From Sphingomonadales bacterium UBA2369 (lineage in GTDB: Bacteria; Pseudomonadota; Alphaproteobacteria; Sphingomonadales; Sphingomonadaceae): a stretch of 40,142 bases of DNA. Each line of letters opens with the position of its first letter. Within the stretch, counting starts at the first letter, position 1. The stretch covers positions 1 to 40,142 of the forward strand of contig DDTH01000020.1 in the NCBI GenBank assembly GCA_002344055.1, written 5' to 3'. Below the pieces are notes generated by a model, which did not search any database, was not told where the DNA came from, and saw only the letters and a program-made list of their open reading frames with translations. Of this stretch, positions 1-7,294 are shown piece after piece. The translations under genes were made by a program, and so were the position numbers.

Positions 1-1095
1 CCGTACTGCGATTTCAATTCGCACCAGGGCAAGGGCGAGCTGCCGTTCGACGCGTACGTGGACGCGCTGCTGCGCGATCTGGACCAGGACCTGCCGCTGG
101 CATGGGGGCGCGTCGTGCACAGCGTGTTCTTCGGCGGCGGCACGCCCAGCCTGTTCCCGCCGGAGGCGATCGACCGTTTCCTGCAAGGCGCCAGCAGCCG
201 GCTGCGCTTCGCGCCGGGCGCCGAGATCACGCTGGAAGCCAATCCCGGCACCGCCGAGCACGGCCGCTTCGAGCTGTACCGCGCGGCCGGCGTCAATCGC
301 GTCAGCTTCGGCATCCAGAGCTTCGACGACGGCTGCCTGGAGAGGCTCGGCCGCATCCACGACAGCCGCGAGGCCGAGCAGGCGGTGAAGCTGGCGCAGG
401 ACGCCGGCCTGGACAACCTCAACCTGGACCTGATGTACGCCCTGCCCGGGCAGACCCTGGCGATGGCCGAGCACGACCTGCAACGCGCGTTCACCCTGCA
501 ACCGGCGCACATCTCGCATTACCAGCTCACACTGGAACCCAACACCGTGTTCTTCGCGCGGCCGCCGCAGGGCATCCCCGACGACGACGCGGCATGGGAC
601 ATGCAAGAACACTGCCAGTCGCTGCTGGCCGAGGCCGGCTACGGCCATTACGAGGTCAGCGCCTATGCGCGCGCGGGCCGCCAGTGCGCGCACAACCTCA
701 ATTACTGGCGTTACGGCGATTACATCGGCATCGGCGCCGGCGCCCACGGCAAGATCAGCCTGGGCGCGGACCAGCGCATCCTGCGCCGCTGGAAGGTGAA
801 GCACCCGGCGGCCTACCTGGCCGGCGCGGGCGGCGCGGACTCGATCGGCGGGGACGACGACATCGCACCCGCTCGCCGCCCGTTCGAATACATGCTCAAC
901 CTGCTGCGCCTGCACGAAGGCTTCGCACTGGCCGACTTCCAGGCCAGGACCGGGCTGGATGCCCGCGTCATCGCGCCGCAGCTCGCCGAGGCCGCCGAAC
1001 GGGGCTGGCTGGCGTGCACCGCCACCCACGTCCGCCCCACGCCGCTGGGGCGCCGGTTCACCAACGACCTGGTCTCGCTGTTCCTGACGAACTGA
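1..1095 (+). CDS. hemW: HemW, radical SAM heme chaperone (5' truncated by window edge)
   Basis: The frame is open from base 1, so the start lies outside the window. HemW belongs to the oxygen-independent coproporphyrinogen oxidase-like family and acts in the cytoplasm as a radical SAM protein that handles heme. The window opens on the end of the CxxxCxxC iron-sulfur motif: only its last Cys is present, in PYCDFNSH. The conserved GGGTPSL, EANPGT, RVSFGIQSF and GIGAGAHG segments follow in order. About 364 residues are visible; roughly the first 15-30 are missing. By sequence style this looks like a Xanthomonadaceae/Lysobacteraceae HemW, not a sphingomonad one, unlike everything beyond 2.4 kb. 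The stop TGA is followed after about 90 bases by the DUF1631 gene on the same strand. The family call is firm; the lineage is my recognition without a search. Confidence 0.93.
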   Translation, partial: PYCDFNSHQGKGELPFDAYVDALLRDLDQDLPLAWGRVVHSVFFGGGTPSLFPPEAIDRFLQGASSRLRFAPGAEITLEANPGTAEHGRFELYRAAGVNRVSFGIQSFDDGCLERLGRIHDSREAEQAVKLAQDAGLDNLNLDLMYALPGQTLAMAEHDLQRAFTLQPAHISHYQLTLEPNTVFFARPPQGIPDDDAAWDMQEHCQSLLAEAGYGHYEVSAYARAGRQCAHNLNYWRYGDYIGIGAGAHGKISLGADQRILRRWKVKHPAAYLAGAGGADSIGGDDDIAPARRPFEYMLNLLRLHEGFALADFQARTGLDARVIAPQLAEAAERGWLACTATHVRPTPLGRRFTNDLVSLFLTN

Positions 1096-1111
1096 TCACT
1101 GATCCGGCATC

Positions 1112-1144
1112 GCGCGCGCCACCGGGCTTGTCGGCGGCGCGCGC
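1112..1144. other. Intergenic GC-rich inverted repeat
   Basis: A perfect 9-bp inverted repeat (GCGCGCGCC / GGCGCGCGC) with a 15-base loop lies between hemW and the DUF1631 frame. There is no T-run after it, so it is not a canonical terminator. It may be an attenuating hairpin or chance in very GC-rich DNA. Confidence 0.3.
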
Positions 1145-1184
1145 TGGGATGATGATGCGACGAAAGGGGAGCCAGCCAACACTC

Positions 1185-2993
1185 ATGCCAGCACCACCAC
1201 CGCCCTCGCCTGCGCCCATGACGATCGCGTCGGCCCCGCTGCCGCCGCGCGTGCGGCGCGTGCTGCAGGGGCTGTTCGACCACATCGCCAACGACATGGT
1301 CAGCGCGCTCGGCGGCATGCTGGTGGAGTTCGAGCAGCGGCTGTTCAAGGAGGCCGAGCAGGCGCGCAACAACCAGCGCCAGGCCGAGCTCTTCGTCAAC
1401 CTGCGCGCGCTGCAGAAGAACCGCGGCGAACTGGCCCCGCACTTCATGTTCGGCCTGGAGGCCGAGCTGGCCGGCATCCGCACGCCGCGCGCCGCGCCCG
1501 GCGACAAGTCGCCCGCGAAGCTGGACTACCAGACGCTGACGCTGGTGGAAGACGCAGTGATGGACCAGGAGATCGTGCTGCGCGAAGTCGCGCGCCGCCA
1601 CGAGCAGCGCGGCAACGCGCAGATCCTGATGCTGGGCCAGCGCTTCGGCGTGCTGGCGGGCAGCCCGGCGTTCGAGGCGGACACGCTGCCGCTGGGCCCG
1701 TACCGCCTGTGCAACGTGCTGAAGGATGCCTCCGCCACCCTGGAACTGGCGCTGGACGCGCAACTGGTGCTGTACCGCACCTTCGACCACAAGGTGATGC
1801 ACAACTACACCGAGTGGGTCGCGACCATGAACGAATTCCTGGCGCGCGAGGGCATCCTGCGCGGCCTGGCCTACGCGCCGCGGCGCGTGCGCAATCTGGA
1901 AGCCGAGATCCGCCGCCATCCGCGCGACGCCGGCACCGCGCGGCCGATGACCGGCTGGCAGGGCGGCATGTCGCACTGGGCCACGCTGACGCCGGAGCAG
2001 TTGCAGGCCGTCGCCGGCGCCCTGACCGGCACCGCGGCGGGAACGCCCGACGCCGCGGGCGGCGATGCGCATGCGCTTGCGGCCGGCGGTGGCGGATCCG
2101 GTGGCGGTGGCGGCGCGGGTGCAGGTGCAAGTGCAGGCGGTGCGCCGGCGGCCGGAGACGGCCTCGCAGGCTCGTTCGAAGTGTTGCAGAAGCTGCTCGC
2201 GATCCGCCGCCAGGGCATGCAGGCCGATGCCTGGACCCAAGGCGGCGATGCCGGCGGCGACGCGGCGGCGGGCTGGCCGTCCCAGGACATGCCGGGCGGC
2301 GCCGCGGAAGCGGGCGCAGGCGGCGGTTCTGGTTCCGGTGGCGGTTCCTCCGGCGGCGGTGGCGGCTTCGGCGGCGGTGGCGGCGGCTATGGCGGCGGCG
2401 GCGGCGGTTTCCGCGGCGGCGGCGGTGGCGGCGGCTTCCGTGGCGGCGGCGGTGGCGGCATGCCCCCCCAGGTCGTCGGCGAAGGCAAAGGCGTCGTCAA
2501 ATTCTTCAACGCCCAGAAGGGCTTCGGCTTCGTCGTTCGCGATGATGGCGGCGAGGATGTGTTCGTGCACATTTCCGCCGTCGAGCAGGCCGGCCTGACC
2601 GGCCTGGCCGAAGGGCAGCCGCTCGAGTTCACTTTGGTGGATCGTGGCGGCCGCATCTCCGCGACCGATCTGAAGATCGAGGGCGATCCGCTCCCGGTCG
2701 AGGATCGCGGCCCGCCGCGCGACCGCGATGGCGGCGGCTTCGGCGGCGATCGTGGCGGCCCGCAGCGCGAGCTGACGGGCGAGAAGGCGACCGGCACGGT
2801 CAAGTTCTTCAACGCGACCAAGGGCTTCGGCTTCATCACCCGTGACGATGGCCAGCCGGACGCGTTCGTGCACATTTCGGCGATGCAGCGGGCGAACATC
2901 CACTCGCTGCAGGAAGGCGACCGGCTCGAATTCGAGCTGGAGGTCGATCGTCGCGGCAAGACCGCGGCCGTCAATCTGGTCTCGATCGCCTAA
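1185..2993 (+). CDS. Chimeric frame: DUF1631 N-terminal part joined to a twin cold-shock-domain protein
   Basis: One open frame encodes two unrelated proteins. The first ~370 residues resemble the N-terminus of DUF1631 proteins of Xanthomonadaceae (segments such as RVLQGLFDHIANDMV, NYTEWVATMNEFL, SFEVLQKLLAIRRQG). DUF1631 proteins are as far as I recall about twice as long, so the rest is missing. A glycine-rich tract then leads into two cold-shock domains, at about 2481-2680 and 2776-2990. Each carries the RNP1-like KGFGF and RNP2-like VFVHI/AFVHI nucleic-acid-binding motifs (KFFNAQKGFGFV; KFFNATKGFGFI). This half matches the sphingomonad twin-CSD RNA-chaperone protein, whose native N-terminus is also Gly-rich. 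Start choice: ATG at 1185 follows a GGGGAG 13-14 bases upstream; 1149 and 1218 are in-frame alternatives. The native start of the cold-shock gene appears to be lost; in-frame ATG 2460 sits inside its Gly-rich leader. Each half is clear; that they form one natural gene is doubtful. Confidence 0.75.
   Translation: MPAPPPPSPAPMTIASAPLPPRVRRVLQGLFDHIANDMVSALGGMLVEFEQRLFKEAEQARNNQRQAELFVNLRALQKNRGELAPHFMFGLEAELAGIRTPRAAPGDKSPAKLDYQTLTLVEDAVMDQEIVLREVARRHEQRGNAQILMLGQRFGVLAGSPAFEADTLPLGPYRLCNVLKDASATLELALDAQLVLYRTFDHKVMHNYTEWVATMNEFLAREGILRGLAYAPRRVRNLEAEIRRHPRDAGTARPMTGWQGGMSHWATLTPEQLQAVAGALTGTAAGTPDAAGGDAHALAAGGGGSGGGGGAGAGASAGGAPAAGDGLAGSFEVLQKLLAIRRQGMQADAWTQGGDAGGDAAAGWPSQDMPGGAAEAGAGGGSGSGGGSSGGGGGFGGGGGGYGGGGGGFRGGGGGGGFRGGGGGGMPPQVVGEGKGVVKFFNAQKGFGFVVRDDGGEDVFVHISAVEQAGLTGLAEGQPLEFTLVDRGGRISATDLKIEGDPLPVEDRGPPRDRDGGGFGGDRGGPQRELTGEKATGTVKFFNATKGFGFITRDDGQPDAFVHISAMQRANIHSLQEGDRLEFELEVDRRGKTAAVNLVSIA
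2317..2459 (+). repeat. GGC/GGT glycine-codon low-complexity tract
   Basis: The stretch is almost entirely GGC, GGT and a few TCC/TTC/TAT/CGC codons, giving Gly runs broken by F, Y, R and S (for example GGGGGYGGGGGGFRGGG). Near-identical units recur, such as GGCGGCGGTGGCGGC. It spans the change from DUF1631-like to cold-shock-like sequence and offers short identical strings where two templates could be joined. Confidence 0.8.
2320..2420. other. Probable chimeric junction between two genomes
   Basis: Left of this interval the genes look gammaproteobacterial (hemW, DUF1631); right of it they look sphingomonad. The switch occurs inside the poly-glycine tract, so the exact base cannot be fixed by eye. 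The interval covers the last residues that fit a DUF1631 linker and the first that fit the cold-shock leader (GGGGFRGGGGGG). Misassembly across a shared repeat explains it best; a real recombination event is not excluded. Confidence 0.65.
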
Positions 2994-3028
2994 ACCGGCT
3001 TCGCGGCTTCGGTCGCAGGCAAAGGATC

Positions 3029-3065
3029 AGGGCTGTCCCGGTACGCCGGGGCGGCCCTTTTCTTT
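3029..3065 (+). terminator. Rho-independent terminator after the cold-shock gene
   Basis: A 13-bp stem (arms 3029-3041 and 3046-3058, two G-T wobbles) with a TACG loop is followed by TTTTCTTT. It lies 36 bases after the cold-shock stop codon, on the same strand. Confidence 0.85.
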
Positions 3066-3189
3066 GCAGCAGCGGGTCGATCCAGAACCCGGCAAGCCTT
3101 TGCCGGTCGGACCGGCAAATTCGTGCCTACCGGCGCGTAAACCTTTCTCCCGCACAACTTTTCCATCCATCGTGCGTTAGCGCGATGTC

Positions 3190-3540
3190 ATGGCAAGCGT
3201 ATTCATGGCCGCGCTGTTTGCGCATCTCACCGCTCAGGGGGCAGTTGTTCCGCCCCCTGCGCGCCCGTCCCCGCAGGACCTCCGCTGCTACCGGCTGATG
3301 GCCGAATTGGCGCAGGACGAGGATCCGCGCATTGCAACGGCGGGGCTGACTGGCGCGCAATATTTCCTCGGCCGCATCGACGCGCGCTCCCCCGGCTTCG
3401 AGCCGGCGGCGGAAGGCGGCGAGATGCGAGAGAGCGAGCGCGCGGCCCTGATCGGGCAATGCGGCGCGTTGATGGGCGCCGGCGGCCGCGACTTCCGCAG
3501 CCTCGGCCAGCAACTCGCCGACCGCCGCGACACGATCTAA
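3190..3540 (+). CDS. Small exported hypothetical protein
   Basis: This encodes 116 residues. The hydrophobic start (MASVFMAALFAHLTAQG) looks like a short signal peptide, so the product is probably periplasmic. The body carries RCYRLMAELAQDEDPRI and GAQYFLGRIDAR, then an acidic middle and a C-terminal Cys in GQCGALM. I recognise this pattern as a small conserved sphingomonad protein without known function. ATG 3190 is used because the signal-like segment starts there; no clear Shine-Dalgarno is seen, and ATG 3205 is a possible alternative. It ends 4 bases inside the convergent DNA ligase gene. Two Cys residues (about positions 33 and 91) could form a disulfide; that is inference. Confidence 0.72.
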   Translation: MASVFMAALFAHLTAQGAVVPPPARPSPQDLRCYRLMAELAQDEDPRIATAGLTGAQYFLGRIDARSPGFEPAAEGGEMRESERAALIGQCGALMGAGGRDFRSLGQQLADRRDTI

Positions 3541-5132
3541 CTCACCAGCCGCTTCAACGCGTCGATCGTGTCGGCTTCGCCCGCCGGCTTGTCGGTGCGG
3601 ATGCGGCTGATCCGGGGGAAGCGCATGGCGAGGCCGCTCTTGTGGCGCTTGCTGAGGTGGATCGAATCGAAGGCGACCTCCAGCACCAGGCTCTTCTCCA
3701 CCTCGCGCACCGGGCCGAAGCGCTGCAGCGTGTGATTGCGCACGAAGCGGTCGAGCCACTTCAGCTCCTCGTCCGTGAAGCCGAAATAGGCTTTCCCCAC
3801 CGGCAGCAATTCCCCTTCCCCCTGCCCCGGCCCGGTCCAGCAGCCGAAGGTGAAATCCGAATAATAGGATGAGCGCTTGCCGCTGCCGCGCACCGCATAC
3901 ATCAGCACGCAATCGGCATTCAGCGGGTCGCGCTTCCATTTGTACCAGAGGCCCGCGCGGCGACCGGGCACGTAGGGGCTGTCGCGGCGCTTCAGCATCA
4001 CGCCCTCGATCGCCGCGTCTCGCGCGCCGGCGCGGATCTCGCCGAGCGCGTCGAAATCATCGGCCTCGATCAAAGCCGAAATGTCGAAGCGATCCGGGCT
4101 CAACTTCGCAGCGAAGGCTTCGAGCCGCGTTCGCCGCTCCGTCCAGGGCAAGGTACGGACATCCTCCTTACCGTCGAGCAATATGTCGTAGACCCGGACG
4201 AAAGCGGGATAGTCCGCCAGCATCCGCGCCGAGACCGCCTTGCGGCCCAGCCGCTGCTGCAAGGCATTGAAGCTCGCGGCCAGACCTCCCTGCGCCTCCC
4301 CCTTCACCAGCAATTCGCCGTCGAGCACGCCGTCGCGGTCGAACGCCTCCGCGACATCGGGGAAGGAGCGCGAAATGTCGTCGCCGGCCCGGCTATAGAG
4401 CCGCGTCTCGCCGCCGACGCGGACGAGCTGGACGCGGATGCCGTCCCATTTCCATTCGGCGGCGTAATCGTCGAGGCTGACGCTGCCGTCCTCCAGCGGA
4501 TGGGCGAGCATGAAGGGGCGGAAGGTCGGCACGTCCACCGCACGCGGCTGCGGCCCGCGCCCCTCCGCCCAGTCGAACAGAGGCGCATAAGGCGCCGCAA
4601 TGCCGTGCCAGACCTCCTCGACCGCATCGACATCGATCCCGAACGCCTGCGCCAGCGCCGTCTTGGCGAGCCGCGCGCTGACCCCGATCCGCAGCGCACC
4701 GGTGGCGAACTTGAGCAGCGCGAAGCGGCCGCTGGCGTCGAGCCGGTCGAGCATCTCCGCCAGCGCCGCCGGGGCTTCGGCGCGGCCCAAAGTCGCCAGC
4801 CGGTCCACAACGTTGGAGATGCTGATCGAGCCGTCATCGACCTCGGCGGGCTGATCGAGCGGCTTGGGCCAGAGCAGCGCTACGGTCTCCGCCATGTCGC
4901 CGACATAGTCACGGCTCATCCTGAACAGCACCGGGTCGACGCGCTCTTCTATGAGCGCGCGCACCAAGGCCGGCTTCACCGCGGGCAGATCCAGTTCGCC
5001 GGTCAGCGCTGCCAGCGTCCAGCCACGATCGGGATCCGGCGTGCGCCTGAGATAATCGCCGATTAACTTCAGCTTGGCATTGCGGGAGCGCGTGTAGACG
5101 AGGGCATCCAGCAATTGCGAGAAAGCGCGCAT
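3537..5132 (-). CDS. ATP-dependent DNA ligase (cisplatin-damage-response type)
   Basis: This encodes 531 residues. The enzyme seals DNA nicks through a ligase-AMP intermediate. Layout: an N-terminal helical DNA-binding domain (about 1-200), a nucleotidyltransferase domain with the AMP-accepting Lys in EWKWDGIR (about residue 229), motif III-like RVYDILLDGKE, motif IV-like EGVMLKRRDSPY and motif V LWYKWKRD, and an OB-fold C-terminus (GPGQGEGELLPVGKAYFGFTDEEL). The length fits the bacterial 'cisplatin damage response' ligase family seen in many Alphaproteobacteria. There, as I recall, it usually sits beside a ligase-associated exonuclease, a DEXH helicase and a small phosphoesterase. None of these partners is present here: the neighbouring phosphoesterase is of a different, membrane-anchored type. 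It shares a short divergent region with that gene and overlaps the convergent small gene by 4 bases. Confidence 0.93.
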   Translation of the reverse strand: MRAFSQLLDALVYTRSRNAKLKLIGDYLRRTPDPDRGWTLAALTGELDLPAVKPALVRALIEERVDPVLFRMSRDYVGDMAETVALLWPKPLDQPAEVDDGSISISNVVDRLATLGRAEAPAALAEMLDRLDASGRFALLKFATGALRIGVSARLAKTALAQAFGIDVDAVEEVWHGIAAPYAPLFDWAEGRGPQPRAVDVPTFRPFMLAHPLEDGSVSLDDYAAEWKWDGIRVQLVRVGGETRLYSRAGDDISRSFPDVAEAFDRDGVLDGELLVKGEAQGGLAASFNALQQRLGRKAVSARMLADYPAFVRVYDILLDGKEDVRTLPWTERRTRLEAFAAKLSPDRFDISALIEADDFDALGEIRAGARDAAIEGVMLKRRDSPYVPGRRAGLWYKWKRDPLNADCVLMYAVRGSGKRSSYYSDFTFGCWTGPGQGEGELLPVGKAYFGFTDEELKWLDRFVRNHTLQRFGPVREVEKSLVLEVAFDSIHLSKRHKSGLAMRFPRISRIRTDKPAGEADTIDALKRLVS

Positions 5133-5188
5133 GGATGCTCAATAGGCGAAGCGCTTCTTTGCTCCGAGACTGAAACGAGCGACATGAA

Positions 5189-6040
5189 ATGAGAGATTGG
5201 CTGCGCTGGGCGATCCGGATCCTGCTCCTGCTGCTGGTCGTGGGCCTGCTGTTGCTGTGGCACGGCTATTCGACCGCGCGCAGCGAGCCGGTGGTGCGCG
5301 AGACCCGTATCGCGGTGCGCGACTGGCCGGCCGGACAGCGGCCCGTGCGCATCCTGCTGATGAGCGACATCCATGTCGCCGGGCCGGACATGCCGCCCGA
5401 GCGGCTGGAGCAGATCGTGGCCCATGCCAATGGCCTGGCGCCCGACGCGGTGCTGATCGCCGGCGATTTGATCAGCGAGAAGACGGTCGCGACGCACGTC
5501 TACACGTTCGACGAGATTGCCGCGCCGCTAGCCGGGCTGCGCGCCCGGCTCGGCGTCTTCGCGGTGCTCGGCAATCACGATCATTGGGTGGATGCCGATG
5601 CGGCACGGGCAGCGCTCGGCCGCGCGAACGTGCGCGTGCTGAACAATGAAGCGGCGCGGGCGGGACCGCTCGCGATCGGCGGGCTGGACGATGATCATAC
5701 CGGCCATGCCGATCTCGGCCGGACGCTGGCGGCGATGCAGGCGGCGGGCGGCGTGCCCGTCCTGCTCAGCCATTCGCCCGACCCTTTCCCCGACGTGCCG
5801 GGCCGGGTGCCTTTGATGGTCGCGGGCCACACCCATTGCGGGCAGATCAGCCTGCCGTTCATCGGCCCGCTCGCCACCGCCTCGCGGCACGGCAGCCGCT
5901 ATGCCTGCGGCCGGATCGACGAGGACGGCAAGACTTTGATCGTCAGCGCAGGCCTGGGCACCAGCATATTGCCGATCCGAATCGGCGCGGTGCCGGACAT
6001 GTGGCTGATCGAACTCGGGCCGGAGACGCCCCGGCGTTAG
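5189..6040 (+). CDS. Membrane-anchored metallophosphoesterase (YaeI/YkuE type)
   Basis: This encodes 283 residues. One N-terminal membrane segment (about 8-24, Leu-rich) is followed by a calcineurin-like phosphoesterase domain with the full dimetal motif set: SDIH (Asp60, His62), GDLIS, GNHDHW, LLSHSPD and GHTHCGQ. The active site should face the periplasm (inference from the anchor with positive residues MRDWLRWAIR in front). In this family, Ser/Asn-rich phosphoesters or lipid-linked phosphates such as lipid A intermediates have been proposed as substrates; the substrate here is unknown. ATG 5189 has no convincing Shine-Dalgarno. It is divergent from the DNA ligase with 56 bases between starts, and its stop lies 3 bases before the end of the convergent lipoprotein gene. 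Confidence 0.9.
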   Translation: MRDWLRWAIRILLLLLVVGLLLLWHGYSTARSEPVVRETRIAVRDWPAGQRPVRILLMSDIHVAGPDMPPERLEQIVAHANGLAPDAVLIAGDLISEKTVATHVYTFDEIAAPLAGLRARLGVFAVLGNHDHWVDADAARAALGRANVRVLNNEAARAGPLAIGGLDDDHTGHADLGRTLAAMQAAGGVPVLLSHSPDPFPDVPGRVPLMVAGHTHCGQISLPFIGPLATASRHGSRYACGRIDEDGKTLIVSAGLGTSILPIRIGAVPDMWLIELGPETPRR

Positions 6041-6043
6041 CCC

Positions 6044-6316
6044 TCAGCGCGGCGCGGCGGTATTGCTGCTGTTGATGGGCGCGGGCGGCACGACCGGTGC
6101 CGGCGCGGCGCCATTGCCGGTCACCGCGCCTTCATCGGCCGGCACCATCGAATCCGGCGAGGTGTCGATCGTCTGCTGATCGTCCAGCTTCTTGGCGACA
6201 TTGTCGAGCGACCGGCGCTCATCGGCACTCGGCTGGCCCGGCGTCTCTTCCCCGCGTCCGCAGCCGGCGAGCAGCAGCAGACCGGAGAGGGTTACAGTCA
6301 GGCCGATCCGGATCAT
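6044..6316 (-). CDS. Small lipoprotein, 90 residues
   Basis: A signal peptide with lipobox (MIRIGLTVTLSGLLLLAGC, Cys19) marks an outer- or inner-membrane lipoprotein. The mature part has a short charged helix (SADERRSLDNVAKKLDDQQ) followed by a Pro/Ala/Asn-rich tail ending in NSSNTAAPR. Start: ATG 6316 has GGAGA 8 bases upstream; a longer frame reading to 6424 lacks a ribosome site and would bury the signal peptide. Function unknown. It is the last of three consecutive minus-strand lipoprotein genes and abuts the convergent phosphoesterase. Confidence 0.75.
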   Translation of the reverse strand: MIRIGLTVTLSGLLLLAGCGRGEETPGQPSADERRSLDNVAKKLDDQQTIDTSPDSMVPADEGAVTGNGAAPAPVVPPAPINSSNTAAPR

Positions 6317-6392
6317 CGAAGCGTCTCCTCTATTGCGGCCCACCGCCAGCGGCCAGAACGCCATGCCGGCGCCGCAAAAGCAAGCAACTGGA

Positions 6393-6719
6393 TCAGTTGC
6401 CGGTCGAATTGGCGGGGGCCTCACCCTCGCCGCCGCCGCGAATCTCGCGGGCCGTTTCCTTGATCTCGTTCCAGGCGGCCTTGGCGTTATTTTCGATCAC
6501 CTGCCCGGCGCGGCCCAGGCCGTTGCCGATCGCCCTGACGCCATTGCGGGCCATATTGCCGGCACCCTCGGCACTGTTCTGCAGATCGCCGCCGATCACG
6601 GTCGTATTCACCGTGACCGAACCATTGTTGCTGGTGATGGCGCCGTCGCTGCACGCGGCGAGCGCTGCCGCCATGGCCAGGCTGCACCCAGCACCCAAAA
6701 CGAAACCGACCTTCCGCAT
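6393..6719 (-). CDS. Small lipoprotein, 108 residues
   Basis: The start is MRKVGFVLGAGCSLAMAAALAAC|S, a lipoprotein signal with lipobox LAAC. A Ser/Asn/Val segment (DGAITSNNGSVTVNTTVIGGDL) precedes an amphipathic helix-forming stretch (GNMARNGVRAIGNGLGRAGQVIENNAKAAWNEIKETAREI), then a Gly/Asn tail. ATG 6719 is preferred over 6725 because GGGAG lies 8 bases ahead of it and only 2 ahead of 6725. Function unknown; the helical part could pack on the membrane or peptidoglycan (inference). It is 76 bases upstream of the 90-residue lipoprotein and may be co-transcribed with it. Confidence 0.75.
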   Translation of the reverse strand: MRKVGFVLGAGCSLAMAAALAACSDGAITSNNGSVTVNTTVIGGDLQNSAEGAGNMARNGVRAIGNGLGRAGQVIENNAKAAWNEIKETAREIRGGGEGEAPANSTGN

Positions 6720-6771
6720 CCTCATCACTCCCTCGAACAGCAAACCGGCGAACGACAAACGGGCGAACAAG

Positions 6772-6806
6772 AAAAAAGGGGCCGCGCCAGCGCGGCGCGA
6801 CCCCTT
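6772..6806 (-). terminator. Rho-independent terminator of the Asn/Ala-rich lipoprotein gene
   Basis: Stem arms are 6776-6788 and 6794-6806 with one A-C mismatch and a 5-base loop. Read on the minus strand it is followed by a T-run (A's at 6772-6775). It ends transcription of the gene at 6842-7120 before the next lipoprotein gene. Confidence 0.75.
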
Positions 6807-6841
6807 CCTTATACCGCAAAAGCGGACGCTGTCGCGTCGGC

Positions 6842-7120
6842 TTACTGCTTGTTGCCGACGGTGTTCGACGCAACGGCATTGGTGCTGTTGCTGACGTTCG
6901 CCGCGCCGGCGCTGTTGGCGGTGTTCGCGGCCGTGCTGTTCGCGTCGGCGTCGAGCGCACTGTTCGTGGCGGTCTCGGCGCTGTTGGCGACGTTCACGTC
7001 CTCAACCGCATTGGTGGTGGCGGCAGCGCTGTTGGCGCTGTTGTTGGCGGCCTTGTTGCCACCGCAGGCGGCGAGGCCGAGGGCCGCAACGGCGACCAGG
7101 GCGAAAGCAGTCTTCTTCAT
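6842..7120 (-). CDS. Asn/Ala-rich small lipoprotein, 92 residues
   Basis: MKKTAFALVAVAALGLAAC|GG is a clear lipoprotein signal with lipobox LAAC. The mature 70 residues are almost only Asn, Ala, Ser, Thr and Val (GGNKAANNSANSAAATTNAVEDVNVANSAETATNSALDA...), so it is likely disordered at the membrane surface. Start ATG 7120 has AGGAAG 6 bases upstream; the longer frame to 7231 has none. It has its own promoter candidate (7199-7227) and terminator. The composition matches the lipoprotein at 25528-25797. Function unknown; such genes are seen in sphingomonads without assigned role. Confidence 0.78.
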   Translation of the reverse strand: MKKTAFALVAVAALGLAACGGNKAANNSANSAAATTNAVEDVNVANSAETATNSALDADANSTAANTANSAGAANVSNSTNAVASNTVGNKQ

Positions 7121-7198
7121 GGCAAACTTCCTATTCAAGAGATCGATTGCGAGGTTGCCGCCGGACCGGTGTGCACCCGTTCTCCTTCGACGAAGGGG

Positions 7199-7227
7199 CA
7201 AATACCGAATCGCTGGATCAATGTAAA
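7199..7227 (-). promoter_or_regulatory. Promoter candidate for the Asn/Ala-rich lipoprotein
   Basis: Read on the minus strand: -35 TTTACA (7222-7227), 17-base spacer, -10 TATTTG (7199-7204). Transcription would begin near 7192, inside a 6-bp inverted repeat CCTTCG-A-CGAAGG (7184-7196). Confidence 0.45.
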
Positions 7228-7261
7228 GCATTCTCTACCGATTTGGTCGATTTATCTTTTC

Positions 7262-7289
7262 TTGACGCATATAAGGATATCTTTATATG
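7262..7289 (+). promoter_or_regulatory. Promoter of the methionine-cycle operon
   Basis: -35 TTGACG (7262-7267) and -10 TATATG (7284-7289) are separated by 16 bases. The expected transcription start falls at about 7295-7298, on the ATG codons of the regulator gene, so the message is probably leaderless. The palindrome at 7267-7290 fills the spacer and covers the -10. Confidence 0.6.
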
Positions 7290-7290
7290 C
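7267..7290. promoter_or_regulatory. 24-bp palindromic operator of the ArsR-family regulator
   Basis: The site reads GCATATAAG..., is centred on GATATC (7276-7281), and matches its own reverse complement at 22 of 24 positions; only one symmetric pair is off. It sits between and on the -35/-10 elements of the operon whose first gene is an ArsR-type regulator, the classical place for autorepression. By family knowledge ArsR regulators bind such AT-rich palindromes. The assignment to this regulator is inference. Confidence 0.7.
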
Positions 7291-7294
7291 GGAA

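Noticed and set aside
813..2903. 696-codon open frame on the minus strand across hemW, DUF1631 and cold-shock sequence
   Set aside because: Ala/Arg-rich shadow opposite recognised domains; it also crosses the proposed junction.
2460..2993. In-frame ATG 2460 as the start of a separate cold-shock gene
   Set aside because: No ribosome site ahead of it, and related proteins carry the Gly-rich leader upstream, so the native start was probably further left and lost at the junction.
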